Shown: positions 6,893-16,153 of the stretch, piece by piece | How positions within the stretch are numbered: position 1 is the first letter of the stretch | Layout: every line of letters starts with the position of its first letter | Assembly (NCBI GenBank): GCA_017521125.1 | Contig: JAFXDV010000004.1 | Location: 1 to 53,747 of the forward strand | Length of the DNA: 53,747 nt | Reading direction: 5' to 3' | From: Clostridia bacterium | GTDB taxonomy: Bacteria > Bacillota > Clostridia > Oscillospirales > Acutalibacteraceae | Program-made: the position numbers and the translations under genes | Notes under the pieces: generated by a model | What the model saw: only the letters and a program-made list of their open reading frames with translations | Database searches by the model: none | Told to the model about the DNA's origin: nothing

Positions 6893-8791
6893 ATGAACCT
6901 TAAGCGTGTTTTTGCAGTATTTTGTGTGTTGGTTCTAAGTCTTGTTATTTCCTGTGGCGTTATGGCCGAAACACCGGATGCGAACAAAGAAATTACAATA
7001 CTTTTTACTCACGACCTTCACTCACATCTTTTGTCTTCGCCAAATGAGTCAGGACAAGGTGAGTATGGCGGATATGCTCGTATAATGACTGCAATTAAAG
7101 AGCAAAAGGAAAAAAGCCCCGATGCACTGCTGGTAGACGGTGGCGACTTCTCTATGGGTTCGCTCTTTCAGACCGCATATCCAACCTCCGCTATAGAGCT
7201 TCGTATGATGGGGGCTATGGGTTATGATGTTACCACCTTCGGAAATCACGAATATGACTATCTGCAGTCAGGACTTAAATCAATGCTAAAGGCGGCAAAA
7301 AATAGCGGAGATAAATTGCCGGCTATTGTCTGCGCCAATTATCTGCCACCTGTTGAGGGACAGCAGGGTTACGACCCTGAAATTTGGCAAGTTTATAATG
7401 ATTATGGAGTTAAAGATTATACAATTATAGAACGTGGCGGCGTATATTACGCTGTTTTTGGTGTTTTCGGTGTGGACTCAGACGACTGTGCTCCAAACTC
7501 AGGAATGGTCTTTGAATACCCTGTTACTGTGGCTAAAGAAACTGTTACAGCCGCAGTAAATGAATGTGAAAGTCTGTATGGTAAACATCCTGTAGTTATA
7601 TGTCTTTCTCATAGCGGAACAAGTGATGGCGAGGGAGAAGATTACGAACTTGCAAAAGCAGTTGACGGAATTGACGTAATAATTTCGGGTCACACACATA
7701 CAAAACTTGAAGAAGCTATTGTTGTAAATGGTACAGCGATTGTTTCTGCCGATGAATATGGCAAAAATCTTGGCGTTTTAAAGCTCAAGCAAAGCGGAGA
7801 TTCTACAACGCTTGTAAATTATCAGTTTATTCCTATAAACGAGACAATTCAGGATGACCCTGAAATTGCCGCTCTTATACAGGACTATAAAAAGACGGTT
7901 GAAAATGATTATCTTTCAAAATACGGATATACCTTCGACCAGGTGCTACTGCAGAACCCTTATGAATTTGAACCTGATGATGTAGTCTCGGCAACTCAAC
8001 ACGAATCTGCCGTTTGTAATGTCTATTCTGATGCTTATAAATGGGCGGTAGAGAAGGCAACAGATAAAAAAGTTGACGTTGCTATTACCGCGGCAGGTGT
8101 TATTCGAGGCAGCCTACCACGTGGAAATGTTACCGTTTCCGATACCTTTAACGCCGCATCTCTCGGCGTTGGTACCGAGGGAGAATTGGTTGGAATATAT
8201 CTTACAGGCAAGGATATAAAAAATGCAATTGAGCTTGACGCTTCAATTCAGCCTTTAATGTCCACCGCTCAACTTTTTATGTCTGGTGTAGAATATTCAT
8301 TTAATAAATACCGTATGATATTTAATAAAGTAGATTACGCAAAATTCCGTTCAGAAGATGGAACTCTTAGCGACATAGAGGATGATAAACTCTATTTTGT
8401 AGTCGCAGGTATGTATATGGGGCAAATGCTAGGCTCGGTAGAGGAAACCTCTATGGGAATTCTAAGCGTTACACCACGAGATGAGCAAGGTAATCCTATT
8501 TCCACCGATAAGCTTGTAAACTATGTAGTAAGGGATAAACAGGGAAATCCTTTAAAAGAATGGTATGCAATAGCCGATTATCTGAGTAATATGAATGGCA
8601 AAATGGATAGCCGTTATGCAACAACCGATGGTCGAAAGGTTGTTTATAAAAGCCTGAACCCTGTAAAACTACTAAGATCTGCCAACATATTTACTTATGT
8701 CGTACTAATAGTTTTATTAGTTATTATAGCGGTTATTGTTTCGATAGTTAGAGCAATCGTCCGTCGCCGAAGGAGAAATAGAAATGGTTAA
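6893..8791 (+). CDS. Membrane-anchored 5'-nucleotidase/UshA-family phosphoesterase
   Basis: The 632-residue protein starts with a signal peptide (MNLKRVFAVFCVLVLSLVIS; either cleaved after VMA or lipidated at Cys21 of VISC). The calcineurin-like domain carries FTHDLHSH, VDGGDFSMGS, GNHEYD, SHSG and GHTHT metal-binding blocks. A 5'-nucleotidase C-terminal domain follows (about 340-560), and one membrane helix near the end with a basic tail (RRRRRNRNG) fixes it to the outer face of the membrane. Family members strip phosphate from nucleotides, cyclic nucleotides or UDP-sugars outside the cell. AAAGGAAA lies before the ATG. The stop overlaps the next gene by 8 bases. Confidence 0.88.
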   Translation: MNLKRVFAVFCVLVLSLVISCGVMAETPDANKEITILFTHDLHSHLLSSPNESGQGEYGGYARIMTAIKEQKEKSPDALLVDGGDFSMGSLFQTAYPTSAIELRMMGAMGYDVTTFGNHEYDYLQSGLKSMLKAAKNSGDKLPAIVCANYLPPVEGQQGYDPEIWQVYNDYGVKDYTIIERGGVYYAVFGVFGVDSDDCAPNSGMVFEYPVTVAKETVTAAVNECESLYGKHPVVICLSHSGTSDGEGEDYELAKAVDGIDVIISGHTHTKLEEAIVVNGTAIVSADEYGKNLGVLKLKQSGDSTTLVNYQFIPINETIQDDPEIAALIQDYKKTVENDYLSKYGYTFDQVLLQNPYEFEPDDVVSATQHESAVCNVYSDAYKWAVEKATDKKVDVAITAAGVIRGSLPRGNVTVSDTFNAASLGVGTEGELVGIYLTGKDIKNAIELDASIQPLMSTAQLFMSGVEYSFNKYRMIFNKVDYAKFRSEDGTLSDIEDDKLYFVVAGMYMGQMLGSVEETSMGILSVTPRDEQGNPISTDKLVNYVVRDKQGNPLKEWYAIADYLSNMNGKMDSRYATTDGRKVVYKSLNPVKLLRSANIFTYVVLIVLLVIIAVIVSIVRAIVRRRRRNRNG

Positions 8792-9077
8792 ACATATAAT
8801 TTTATGGAAGTTAAAGGAAGAATATAATAATAGCGAAGTAAAAGAGGGGATAAGAAATAGCCTTGAGGGACTGCTTGGTAAGATTCCCGGTCTTGTTGAA
8901 ATAAAGGTTCAGACAAGCGGTCTATCAACATCCTCTGCCGATGTTATGTTATATTCGGTATTTGAAAGTGAAGAAGCATTAAAAGAATATTCTGTCAACC
9001 CTGATCACGTATATGTTGCTAACACCTTCGTGCGACCTTTTACACAGACCAGAATGTGCTTGGATTTTGAGGACTAA
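8784..9077 (+). CDS. Dabb (stress-responsive A/B barrel) family protein
   Basis: A 97-residue protein opening with MVKHIILWKLKE and carrying GLVEIKVQ and an ALKEYSVNPDHVYVA block, which is the signature of Dabb (dimeric alpha-beta barrel) proteins. Their function in bacteria is mostly unknown; they form ferredoxin-like dimers. The start overlaps the end of the 5'-nucleotidase-like gene by 8 bases, so translation is probably coupled and both come from the promoter at 6765-6793. The Shine-Dalgarno AAGGAG lies in the basic-tail codons of the upstream gene. Confidence 0.85.
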   Translation: MVKHIILWKLKEEYNNSEVKEGIRNSLEGLLGKIPGLVEIKVQTSGLSTSSADVMLYSVFESEEALKEYSVNPDHVYVANTFVRPFTQTRMCLDFED

Positions 9078-9132
9078 ATTTTTATTATAATAGATGCAAT
9101 AGAAACAGAAATTGTTAACGTATAGCGTGAAT

Positions 9133-9226
9133 GTAAACTATTGTTTACTAAAAAATGTATAATAATATATGTTTACCTTTTGAAATTCGTGGTGTATAAT
9201 GTTAAATGTAAATGATTTTTTACATT
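9133..9226 (+). promoter_or_regulatory. nagB promoter with clustered palindromic operator-like sites
   Basis: TTTACC (9172-9177), 17-base spacer, TATAAT (9195-9200). Upstream lies a perfect palindrome GTAAAC-TATT-GTTTAC (9133-9148), and the half-site GTTTAC recurs at 9171-9176, on top of the -35 box. Downstream of the -10, AATGTAA (9205-9211) pairs with TTACATT (9220-9226). The arrangement suggests a repressor, but I cannot name it. Confidence 0.55.
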
Positions 9227-9249
9227 ATTAATTTTGGAGTGTGGTAAAA

Positions 9250-10035
9250 ATGAAATTAATTATTAAGGATAATTATGAGGCAATGAGTGCTTGGGCTGCT
9301 CAGCATATTGCAGATGCAATCAATAATCACAAAGAAGACCGCCCATTTGTACTAGGACTTCCTACCGGTTCATCTCCTCTTGGCGTTTATAGCAAACTTA
9401 TTGAAATGAATAAGGCAGGAAAGGTAACATTTAAGAATGTTGTAACCTTCAATATGGATGAGTACGTTGGCCTTCCAAGAGAACACGAACAAAGCTATTG
9501 GTACTTCATGCACGACAATTTCTTTAATCATATCGACATCCCTGCAGAAAACGTTAATATCTTAAATGGTATGGCCGAAGATTTAGAAGCAGAGTGCAAG
9601 CGTTATGAAGAAAAAATTGCTTCCTACGGCGGAATAGATTTATTTATGGGCGGAAGCGGCGTTGATGGTCATATCGCATTCAACGAGCCTTTCACTTCTC
9701 TTACTTCACGCACCGGTGTTCGTGGCCTTACCGCAGACACACTTATTGCAAACGCTCGTTTCTTCGATAACGATCCTGATATGGTTCCAAAGACTGCTCT
9801 TTCAGTTGGTGTTGGCACTGTTTGTGATTCAAAACAGGTTATGCTCTTAATCAACGGACATCATAAAGCTCGTGCATTACGTCACTGTGTTGAGGGCGGT
9901 GTTGACCATGCTTGGACAATCAGCGCATTACAGATGCATCAGGACGGAATCGTTGTTTGTGACGAACCAGCTTGTGGAGAATTAAAGGTTGATACCTATA
10001 AGTATTTCAAAGAAATCTACAAGGATGAAAAATAA
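9250..10035 (+). CDS. nagB: Glucosamine-6-phosphate deaminase
   Basis: Converts glucosamine-6-phosphate to fructose-6-phosphate and ammonia, the entry of amino sugars into glycolysis. ATG 9250 gives [13 protein letters not shown], the usual NagB start, behind TGGAGTG (9234-9240); a GTG 9 bases upstream is in frame but badly placed. The 261-residue protein has [11 protein letters not shown] (phosphate loop), NMDEYVG (Asp70, proton acceptor) and [14 protein letters not shown] (Asp139, His141, Glu146), matching the known catalytic set. It stands alone with a terminator behind it; no nagA is next to it. Confidence 0.96.
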   Translation: MKLIIKDNYEAMSAWAAQHIADAINNHKEDRPFVLGLPTGSSPLGVYSKLIEMNKAGKVTFKNVVTFNMDEYVGLPREHEQSYWYFMHDNFFNHIDIPAENVNILNGMAEDLEAECKRYEEKIASYGGIDLFMGGSGVDGHIAFNEPFTSLTSRTGVRGLTADTLIANARFFDNDPDMVPKTALSVGVGTVCDSKQVMLLINGHHKARALRHCVEGGVDHAWTISALQMHQDGIVVCDEPACGELKVDTYKYFKEIYKDEK

Positions 10036-10046
10036 GTAAAAATTTA

Positions 10047-10078
10047 AAAAAAGGTGATGTAAAAATCACCTTTTTTTA
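10047..10078 (+). terminator. Terminator after nagB
   Basis: Stem AAAAAAGGTGAT (10047-10058) with ATCACCTTTTTT (10065-10076), loop GTAAAA, T-run. Confidence 0.85.
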
Positions 10079-10101
10079 TTTTATTTTTCTTTAATTTTAT
10101 A

Positions 10102-10130
10102 TTGATATATTTTTAACTTTGTAGTATACT
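10102..10130 (+). promoter_or_regulatory. Sigma-A promoter of the decarboxylase subunits
   Basis: TTGATA (10102-10107), 17-base spacer, TATACT (10125-10130), followed 31 bases later by the start codon at 10162 with AGGAGG. Confidence 0.7.
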
Positions 10131-10161
10131 TATAAAAGATATTGTTTACAGGAGGAATATT

Positions 10162-10533
10162 ATGGAAAATATTTTAGGAATAGGAATAAACGTTACTTTT
10201 TCAGGTATTGTAATAGTTTTTTCAATGCTTGTATTATTGGTACTAATTCTTGTTTTATTTGGTAAAGTAGGACAACTCCTGAAACAAGAAAACAAATCGT
10301 CCTCCAACAAGCACACATTTGTTAAGATAGAGGAGCCGGTTGCAAGACCACAAAATGCTAAAAAGATAGTAAGTTCTGAGCCTGGCCCGGAAATTATTGC
10401 CGTAATTGCAGCTGCTGTTGCAACAATGTATGAGGGTTCCACAGTTAAGCCTGTCATTAAATCTGTAAGAAGAGCAGGAGTAAGACCTGTTTGGGCAGCA
10501 GCAGGCATTGCGGAAAATACAAGACCCTTTTAA
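10162..10533 (+). CDS. Na+-translocating decarboxylase gamma subunit (OadG/MmdD-like)
   Basis: A 123-residue protein with one N-terminal membrane helix (SGIVIVFSMLVLLVLILVLF), a polar linker, and the conserved tail RPVWAAAGIAENTRPF, which matches the OAD_gamma family. The gamma subunit ties the carboxyltransferase (alpha) to the membrane beta pump and binds the metal/alpha tail. The beta gene begins 18 bases downstream. Alpha and biotin carrier genes are absent here, so the substrate (oxaloacetate, methylmalonyl-CoA or glutaconyl-CoA) cannot be told. Confidence 0.85.
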   Translation: MENILGIGINVTFSGIVIVFSMLVLLVLILVLFGKVGQLLKQENKSSSNKHTFVKIEEPVARPQNAKKIVSSEPGPEIIAVIAAAVATMYEGSTVKPVIKSVRRAGVRPVWAAAGIAENTRPF

Positions 10534-10551
10534 GCGATAGGAGATTAGCAA

Positions 10552-11742
10552 ATGTTTAAAGAATTTATTGATGCACTAGGAGGCATCTTAGGTAGTTCAG
10601 GTTTCGCATCCTTCTTAGTAGGAGACGGTTGGAAATATATAGTAATGATCGGCGTAGCCTGTGTTCTTTTATACTTAGCAATTGTTAAAAAATTTGAACC
10701 ACTTCTTTTGTTGCCAATAGCCTTTGGTATGCTCCTTTCTAATCTACCCGGGGCTAATATGTTCCATCCTGAACTATGGATATCGAATGGCACATCCGGA
10801 ATAGATTATGGCGCAGTGTTACACGACGGTGGAATACTTGATGTTCTTTACTTAGGCGTAAAATTGGGCGTATATCCACCCCTTATTTTCCTTGGAATTG
10901 GCGCAATGACCGATTTTGGGCCACTCATTAGTAACCCTAAGAGTTTTTTACTAGGTGCAGCAGCACAGGTTGGTATATTCACCGCATTTATCGGAGCATT
11001 AGCTTTAGGCTTCACACCTCAAGAGGCAGGCTCTATCGGTATTATCGGTGGTGCAGACGGCCCAACTGCTATTTTTGTTACCTCAAAACTAAGTCCTGAT
11101 TTGTTAGGACCTATTGCGGTTGCCGCATATTCGTATATGGCGCTTATTCCTTTTATTCAAAAGCCAATAATGAGACTGCTTACAACCAAGAAAGAACGTC
11201 TTGTTAGAATGAAGGAATTAAGGTCTGTTAGCAAAACTGAAAAAATTATTTTTCCTATTTTAGTTACCATTGTTGTTGCACTTCTTTTACCTGATGCAGC
11301 ACCACTTGTTGGTATGTTGATGCTTGGTAACCTAATGAAGGAATCAGGCGTTGTCGACCGTATTTGCAAAACCTCTCAGAATGAGCTTATGAATATTGTT
11401 ACAATTTTCCTTGGTATAACAGTCGGTGCAACAACCAATGCCGCAAGCTTCTTAAACCTAAAAACATTGGGAATTGTGCTTATGGGACTTGTTGCTTTCT
11501 GTATTAGTACAGCAAGCGGAGTACTCTTTGGCAAGCTAATGTACGTTTTAACTAAAGGTAAGGTTAATCCTCTTATCGGTTCTGCAGGCGTTTCTGCCGT
11601 ACCAATGGCAGCTCGTGTTTCTCAGGCTGTCGGTCAGGAAGAAGACCCCGGAAACTTCCTGCTTATGCATGCTATGGGACCAAACGTAGCCGGAGTTATC
11701 GGCTCTGCAGTTGCCGCAGGTGTACTGCTTCAAATGTTATAA
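10552..11742 (+). CDS. Na+-translocating decarboxylase beta subunit (OadB/MmdB/GcdB)
   Basis: The beta subunit couples decarboxylation of carboxybiotin to Na+ export across the cytoplasmic membrane. The 396-residue protein is polytopic and carries family blocks [15 protein letters not shown] (with the Asp that binds Na+ and carboxybiotin), [12 protein letters not shown], and [13 protein letters not shown] plus [11 protein letters not shown] near the C-terminus. The start has AGGAGA upstream. It forms a two-gene unit with the gamma gene and shares a bidirectional terminator with lysC. Alpha is encoded elsewhere or missing. Confidence 0.93.
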   Translation: MFKEFIDALGGILGSSGFASFLVGDGWKYIVMIGVACVLLYLAIVKKFEPLLLLPIAFGMLLSNLPGANMFHPELWISNGTSGIDYGAVLHDGGILDVLYLGVKLGVYPPLIFLGIGAMTDFGPLISNPKSFLLGAAAQVGIFTAFIGALALGFTPQEAGSIGIIGGADGPTAIFVTSKLSPDLLGPIAVAAYSYMALIPFIQKPIMRLLTTKKERLVRMKELRSVSKTEKIIFPILVTIVVALLLPDAAPLVGMLMLGNLMKESGVVDRICKTSQNELMNIVTIFLGITVGATTNAASFLNLKTLGIVLMGLVAFCISTASGVLFGKLMYVLTKGKVNPLIGSAGVSAVPMAARVSQAVGQEEDPGNFLLMHAMGPNVAGVIGSAVAAGVLLQML

Positions 11743-11756
11743 GAATAAAATCTATA

Positions 11757-11792
11757 AAAAAATCACCCTACTTTTGTAGGGTGATTTTTGTT
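11757..11792. terminator. Bidirectional terminator between the beta subunit gene and lysC
   Basis: Stem AATCACCCTAC (11761-11771) with GTAGGGTGATT (11776-11786), loop TTTT, A-run and T-run on the two sides; it serves both converging genes. Confidence 0.88.
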
Positions 11793-11799
11793 TTACTAT

Positions 11800-13008
11800 T
11801 TAGTCAATAAACTTGTCGTGAATTGCTACAACAGCTCTTTCTGCCTCAGATTTATCAATAAGAACAGAAATCTTAATTTCGCTTGTAGAAATCATCTGAA
11901 TATTGATTCCTGCATCAGATAAAGCTTCAAACATTTTAGCGGCAACGCCTGGGTGAGATTCCATACCTGCACCAACTACAGAAACCTTTGAAATGGTTGT
12001 GTCAGAAGTGATTGACTTGTAGCTCATGGTGTCTTTTAAAGCGTCGAGAGCCTTTAATGCATCGCTTTCCTGATCTTCTGTTACGGTAAAGGTGATGTCC
12101 TTTGTACCATCTCTGCCAACTGACTGTAAAATAATATCAACGTTAACCTTGCTAGCAGCTAATTTATTAAAGATTTTGAAGGCAATGCCTGGGGTATCAT
12201 CAAGACCTACGATAGAAATTCTTGATACGTTATTATCCTTAGCTACACCTTTTATAAGCATTTTTTCCATTTTAACTTTCTCCTTTACAATTGTGCCTGG
12301 TTTTGGGTCAAGGCTTGAAAGAACCTCAAGCTCAACACCGTATTTCTTTGCCATTTCAACAGAACGGTTATTTAATACCTGAGCACCGAGAGTGGCAAGC
12401 TCTAACATCTCATCATAGGTAATTTCATCCATTTTTATTGCTTTTGGAACTTTTCTTGGGTCAGCAGTGTAAACACCGTCAACGTCGGTATAAATCTGGC
12501 ATACGTCTGCTCGCATAGAAGCCGCAATAGCAACCGCACTTGTGTCAGAACCGCCACGACCTAAGGTGGTAATGTCATCATGCTTGTTAAGTCCCTGGAA
12601 GCCTGCTACAATAACAATTCTCTTGTTATCAAGTTCTCTTCTGATTCTTTCACTGTCAACCTTTTTAATTCTTGCTACACCGTAAGAAGAATTGGTTGAA
12701 AATCCTGCCTGCCAACCAAGAAGAGATACTGCAGGGAAGCCAAGCTTTTCAATAGCCATTGCAAGCAATGAGATTGAAATTTGCTCGCCCGCAGAAAGAA
12801 GCATATCCATTTCTCTCTTAGAAGGACTATCAGGATTTATTTCTTTGGCCTTTGCAATAAGGTCATCTGTTGTATCTCCCTGAGCAGACACAACAACTAC
12901 AACGTCGTTACCTTTTTTGTAGTCTTCAGTAATTATTCTTGCTACGTTGAAAACTCTTTCAGCGTTAGCAACCGAACTACCTCCGAACTTTTTAACTATT
13001 AGTGCCAT
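11800..13008 (-). CDS. lysC: Aspartate kinase
   Basis: Phosphorylates aspartate, the first step toward lysine, threonine, methionine and (through dihydrodipicolinate) spore dipicolinate. The 402-residue protein begins MALIVKKFGGSSVAN, the aspartokinase P-loop-like block, contains TTLGRGGSDTSAVAIAA and YTDVDGVYTADPR, and ends with two ACT domains (VSRISIVGLDDTPGIA and VSVVGAGMESHPGVAAKMF) that sense end products. GGAGGAAATTT precedes the ATG. It is last in the leftward ACT protein-hom-lysC unit, 24 bases after hom. Confidence 0.95.
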   Translation of the reverse strand: MALIVKKFGGSSVANAERVFNVARIITEDYKKGNDVVVVVSAQGDTTDDLIAKAKEINPDSPSKREMDMLLSAGEQISISLLAMAIEKLGFPAVSLLGWQAGFSTNSSYGVARIKKVDSERIRRELDNKRIVIVAGFQGLNKHDDITTLGRGGSDTSAVAIAASMRADVCQIYTDVDGVYTADPRKVPKAIKMDEITYDEMLELATLGAQVLNNRSVEMAKKYGVELEVLSSLDPKPGTIVKEKVKMEKMLIKGVAKDNNVSRISIVGLDDTPGIAFKIFNKLAASKVNVDIILQSVGRDGTKDITFTVTEDQESDALKALDALKDTMSYKSITSDTTISKVSVVGAGMESHPGVAAKMFEALSDAGINIQMISTSEIKISVLIDKSEAERAVVAIHDKFID

Positions 13009-13032
13009 AAATTTCCTCCGAAATAAAAATTT

Positions 13033-14262
13033 TTAATCAATAACGTGAAGTGTTCTAATACTTTCTATGCCATGGAGAGCTTCAAGTTTACAAAGTAACA
13101 CTTGCTCAATATCATTTTCAGTTAAGAAGACCACTTCGTTTTCGGCATCATTCTTAATATAAGATATGTTACCGAATATTTCAACCAATTTTTCACATAA
13201 AGCCTTGGTATTATTTGTCTTTACACGAACGTATAACTTAGTAATATCTTTAGATGAGTCAGTTACAAAAGGCTCAGAGGGGTCTTCCCAGAACAAATAT
13301 TTACGAGCCTTTAAGTGTTTAGCACAGTCAATAACGTCTCCTACAACTGCACTGGCGGTTGGGAATTTACCTGCGCCTCTGCCGTAGAACATTACGTCTC
13401 CGACCTCATCGCCACGAATCATAATAGCGTTAAAAACGTCTGATACGCCTGATAACATATTTGAACGACTTACAAGGGTAGGGGAAACGCTAGCAGTTAC
13501 ATTTCCGTTATCAAGTTTGCGAGCTTTTCCAATAAGCTTAATAACATATCCAAGACGACTCGCATATTCAACGTCTTCTAGAGTGACGTCTGTGATACCT
13601 TTTGTAGCAACCTGTTCAGGATAAACGTGTTTGCCAAATCCCAATGAGGCTAAAATACAAATTTTTCTACAAGCATCAAATCCTTCAACATCTGCGGTTG
13701 GGTCTTTTTCAGCGTACCCAAGAGCTTGCGCATTAGCAAGTGCCTCTGAAAAAGATTGGTTATCGTTTATCATTTTGGTTAAAATATAATTTGTAGTGCC
13801 GTTTAATATACCGGTTATCTCGGTAATCTCGTTTGCCGTAAGGCATTGAACCATCGGCCTTAGAACAGGTATGCCGCCGCCAACACTTGCCTCAAACAAG
13901 AAATTTACATTTTTGTCATTGGCTATTTTAATAAGCTCAGCACCCTTAACGGCTACAAGCTCTTTGTTAGATGTGCAGACGCTTTTTCCTGCAAGCAAAC
14001 AGGCCTTAACATAGTCATAAGCAAAAGTGCAGCCACCCATAACCTCAACAACGATCTGGATATCAGGATCGTTTAGAATGACGTTAAAGTCTTTAATGAA
14101 TTTGTGGGAATAGGGAAGGTTGTCAAAATCTCTTAAATCTAAGATATATTTAACGTTAACCTCATCCTTAACCTTGTCGGCAATGCGTTTAGGGTGATTT
14201 ATGAGAATTTCTGCTACACCTGAGCCCACAACGCCATGTCCCATAATTGCTACGTTTATCAT
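13033..14262 (-). CDS. hom: Homoserine dehydrogenase
   Basis: Reduces aspartate semialdehyde to homoserine with NAD(P)H, on the way to threonine and methionine. The 409-residue protein has the Rossmann start VAIMGHGVVGSGVAEIL, FEASVGGGIPVLRPM, GILNGTTNYILTKM, and DPTADVEGFDACRK with catalytic Asp and Lys, then a C-terminal ACT-type regulatory domain (about 325-409). GGAGGATACATA precedes the ATG. It lies 14 bases after the ACT protein gene, in one operon with lysC. Confidence 0.95.
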   Translation of the reverse strand: MINVAIMGHGVVGSGVAEILINHPKRIADKVKDEVNVKYILDLRDFDNLPYSHKFIKDFNVILNDPDIQIVVEVMGGCTFAYDYVKACLLAGKSVCTSNKELVAVKGAELIKIANDKNVNFLFEASVGGGIPVLRPMVQCLTANEITEITGILNGTTNYILTKMINDNQSFSEALANAQALGYAEKDPTADVEGFDACRKICILASLGFGKHVYPEQVATKGITDVTLEDVEYASRLGYVIKLIGKARKLDNGNVTASVSPTLVSRSNMLSGVSDVFNAIMIRGDEVGDVMFYGRGAGKFPTASAVVGDVIDCAKHLKARKYLFWEDPSEPFVTDSSKDITKLYVRVKTNNTKALCEKLVEIFGNISYIKNDAENEVVFLTENDIEQVLLCKLEALHGIESIRTLHVID

Positions 14263-14276
14263 TATGTATCCTCCAA

Positions 14277-14705
14277 TTAAATGGCTTTAATGGAAATGAT
14301 TCCATCAATAGTTTTAAGCTTTGTAAGTAATTGGTCAACCGACACTGATAGCCCGTCAACCGCAATAGTAATAGAAACTGTTGCAAGATTGTTTTTTGGC
14401 TCAGACTGATTGATTGTTATTATATTAGCTCCATATTCTGAAAGCATAGAGCTCATGGCAGAAAGCACACCTGCTCTGTCTGCAAGGACAGCGGATAAAT
14501 CGAGCTTAGTAGGAAGACTATCTTTCATTCTAAAGATATTATCCTTGTACTTGTAAAAAGCACTTCGGGAAATACCCACCTTTGCTATTGCATCAGAGAT
14601 GTTTTTTGCACTTCCATTCTCAAGAAGGTCTTTTGCAAAAACTACCTTATTAAAAACATCAGGTAACGAATCGGAACTGACAATATAAAAGGTTTTTTCG
14701 CTCAT
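14277..14705 (-). CDS. ACT domain-containing protein (UPF0735/PheB-like)
   Basis: A 142-residue protein: an N-terminal helical part with a helix-turn-helix-like stretch (AIAKVGISRSAFYKYKD) and a C-terminal ACT domain (LADRAGVLSAMSSMLSEYGA, then INQSEPKNNLATVSITI). The layout matches UPF0735/PheB proteins, often found next to hom in Firmicutes and thought to sense amino acids, perhaps as a regulator. ATG 14705 is chosen because GGTGGTGG (14711-14718) is well placed for it; a GTG at 14717 falls inside that site. It is first in the operon with hom and lysC. Confidence 0.85.
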   Translation of the reverse strand: MSEKTFYIVSSDSLPDVFNKVVFAKDLLENGSAKNISDAIAKVGISRSAFYKYKDNIFRMKDSLPTKLDLSAVLADRAGVLSAMSSMLSEYGANIITINQSEPKNNLATVSITIAVDGLSVSVDQLLTKLKTIDGIISIKAI

Positions 14706-14746
14706 AAATTCCACCACCCGAATACAACTGTTTTTCGTTAAGTACT

Positions 14747-14791
14747 AATATAACATATTTACTTTACATTTGCAAGAGTTTATTGTATAAT
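14747..14791. promoter_or_regulatory. Divergent overlapping promoters (hom operon and ytvI-like gene)
   Basis: Leftward: TTGCAA (14775-14770), 17-base spacer, TATATT (14752-14747) with TG extension. Rightward: TTTACA (14763-14768), 17-base spacer, TATAAT (14786-14791). The two -35 regions sit within 13 bases of each other, so the polymerases would exclude one another. The leftward leader is only about 35-40 bases, too short for a lysine riboswitch or T-box. Confidence 0.6.
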
Positions 14792-14862
14792 AATTTATAA
14801 TCGTTATATTGTTCAATAATCCTTAACTAAAAGGTCGAATTATTGTGTGAAAGGAGCAAAAA

Positions 14863-15933
14863 ATGACAACAGAAAACAAGAAAAAGTTCATAATAGATTT
14901 AGCCTTTCTTCTTATTGTTGCGGCTATTATCTATGTTGTGTTTAAATTTTTGCTTATATACTTATTTCCATTCCTTATAGGCCTTGCGCTAACTGCTATT
15001 ATGCAAAGGCCGGCGGCATTTATTTCAAAGAAAATAAAACTTAAAAAGGGAATATGCGCACTTGTTCTTGTGGTGTTCTCGTATGCAGCAATTATTACTG
15101 CGCTCAGCTTTGCAGTTGTTGGTATTTGTCAGCTTATTACCTCAATTGCTTCAAGAGCACCGGAGATTATTTCTGCAGCAAGCGGTATATTTGATAACCT
15201 CAAAGCAATAGTTGGCAATTTGACTGCTAAACTTCCTGAAGGTATGGAAATTAACCTTAGCACAATGCCGTCCGATTTAGTTGCTTCAGTAGTTACCTCT
15301 TTTGCTAAGTGGGCGCCATCATTTGTGACCTCGGTTGCGGCTAAATTCCCAAGTATTTTAGTTAGTGTTATTGTTACCTTTGTGGCTTCCTGCTATATTG
15401 CTAAAGATTTTGAAACAGTAAAAGAATTTGTAAAAAAACATGTAAAAGAAAAATACTATAATTTATTCATTGAATGTAAAGACTTATTAAAAGAGAAAAC
15501 CTTTAAAATTGTTAAGGGATATTTAATTTTAATGTGCATAAATTTTGCAGAAATTTCTGTCGCACTACTTCTATTCGGCATCAAAAATGCTGTTTTGATT
15601 GCAGCTTGCATAGCCGTACTTGACGTTCTTCCTATTTTAGGTACAGGAACTGTCCTAATCCCTTGGTCTTTAATATCTCTGATTAACGGCAATATCGGAC
15701 TCGGTATCGGAATATTCTTACTTTATATAATTACTGTAATTGTCCGTAACCTAATTGAACCTAAGATTATCGGCGGACAGGTAGGACTTCATCCACTTAT
15801 TACCTTGCTATGTATTTTCATAGGACTTCGTCTCTTCGGTTTTGTAGGACTTTTAGCATTACCACTTGTTGTAATAATGCTTTATAGTTTATATAAGGAC
15901 GGAAAATTTGAATTTATTAAATCAAATAAATAA
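14863..15933 (+). CDS. AI-2E/YtvI-family membrane transporter-like protein
   Basis: A 356-residue polytopic protein with the UPF0118/AI-2E exporter layout: two to three N-terminal helices (FLLIYLFPFLIGLALTAIMQ), a soluble middle region, and a C-terminal block with DVLPILGTGTVLIPWSL and NLIEPKIIGGQVGLHPLITL. In spore formers this branch is annotated as YtvI, a sporulation integral membrane protein; the transported substrate is unknown, and some relatives are Na+/H+ antiporters. GAAAGGAG lies before the ATG. It is transcribed alone from 14763-14791 to the terminator at 15946. Its place before spo0A fits but does not prove a sporulation role. Confidence 0.82.
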   Translation: MTTENKKKFIIDLAFLLIVAAIIYVVFKFLLIYLFPFLIGLALTAIMQRPAAFISKKIKLKKGICALVLVVFSYAAIITALSFAVVGICQLITSIASRAPEIISAASGIFDNLKAIVGNLTAKLPEGMEINLSTMPSDLVASVVTSFAKWAPSFVTSVAAKFPSILVSVIVTFVASCYIAKDFETVKEFVKKHVKEKYYNLFIECKDLLKEKTFKIVKGYLILMCINFAEISVALLLFGIKNAVLIAACIAVLDVLPILGTGTVLIPWSLISLINGNIGLGIGIFLLYIITVIVRNLIEPKIIGGQVGLHPLITLLCIFIGLRLFGFVGLLALPLVVIMLYSLYKDGKFEFIKSNK

Positions 15934-15945
15934 CAATAATTTCCC

Positions 15946-15984
15946 GAGGTATCACTGATTTTCAGTGATACCTCTTTATTTTTT
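15946..15984 (+). terminator. Terminator after the ytvI-like gene
   Basis: Perfect 12-base stem GAGGTATCACTG (15946-15957) with CAGTGATACCTC (15963-15974), followed by a T-rich run. Confidence 0.88.
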
Positions 15985-16094
15985 ATGGTATTTTACAAAA
16001 TTCTGACGGTTTTGTAATTTTCAGCAAATAAAACAAGAATAAATAGGAATTTTTTGGCAAAAAGCAAAAATGTAAAAAAAATTAACATTTTATA

Positions 16095-16123
16095 TTGAAA
16101 AATTGGAAATATTATGTTAAAAT
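16095..16123 (+). promoter_or_regulatory. Candidate sigma-A promoter of spo0A
   Basis: TTGAAA (16095-16100), 17-base spacer, TAAAAT (16118-16123) with extended TGT. I looked for a sigma-H site or 0A boxes (TGTCGAA) in 15985-16153 and did not find a good one. Confidence 0.5.
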
Positions 16124-16153
16124 ATTTTACATAACAAAAAGGAGGTAAATAAA

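Noticed and set aside
9133..9148. The nagB upstream palindrome as a CcpA cre site.
   Set aside because: It lacks the central CG and the TGWNANC half-site of cre.
14706..14790. A lysine riboswitch or T-box before the ACT-hom-lysC operon.
   Set aside because: The predicted leader is only about 40 bases long, with no room for either structure.
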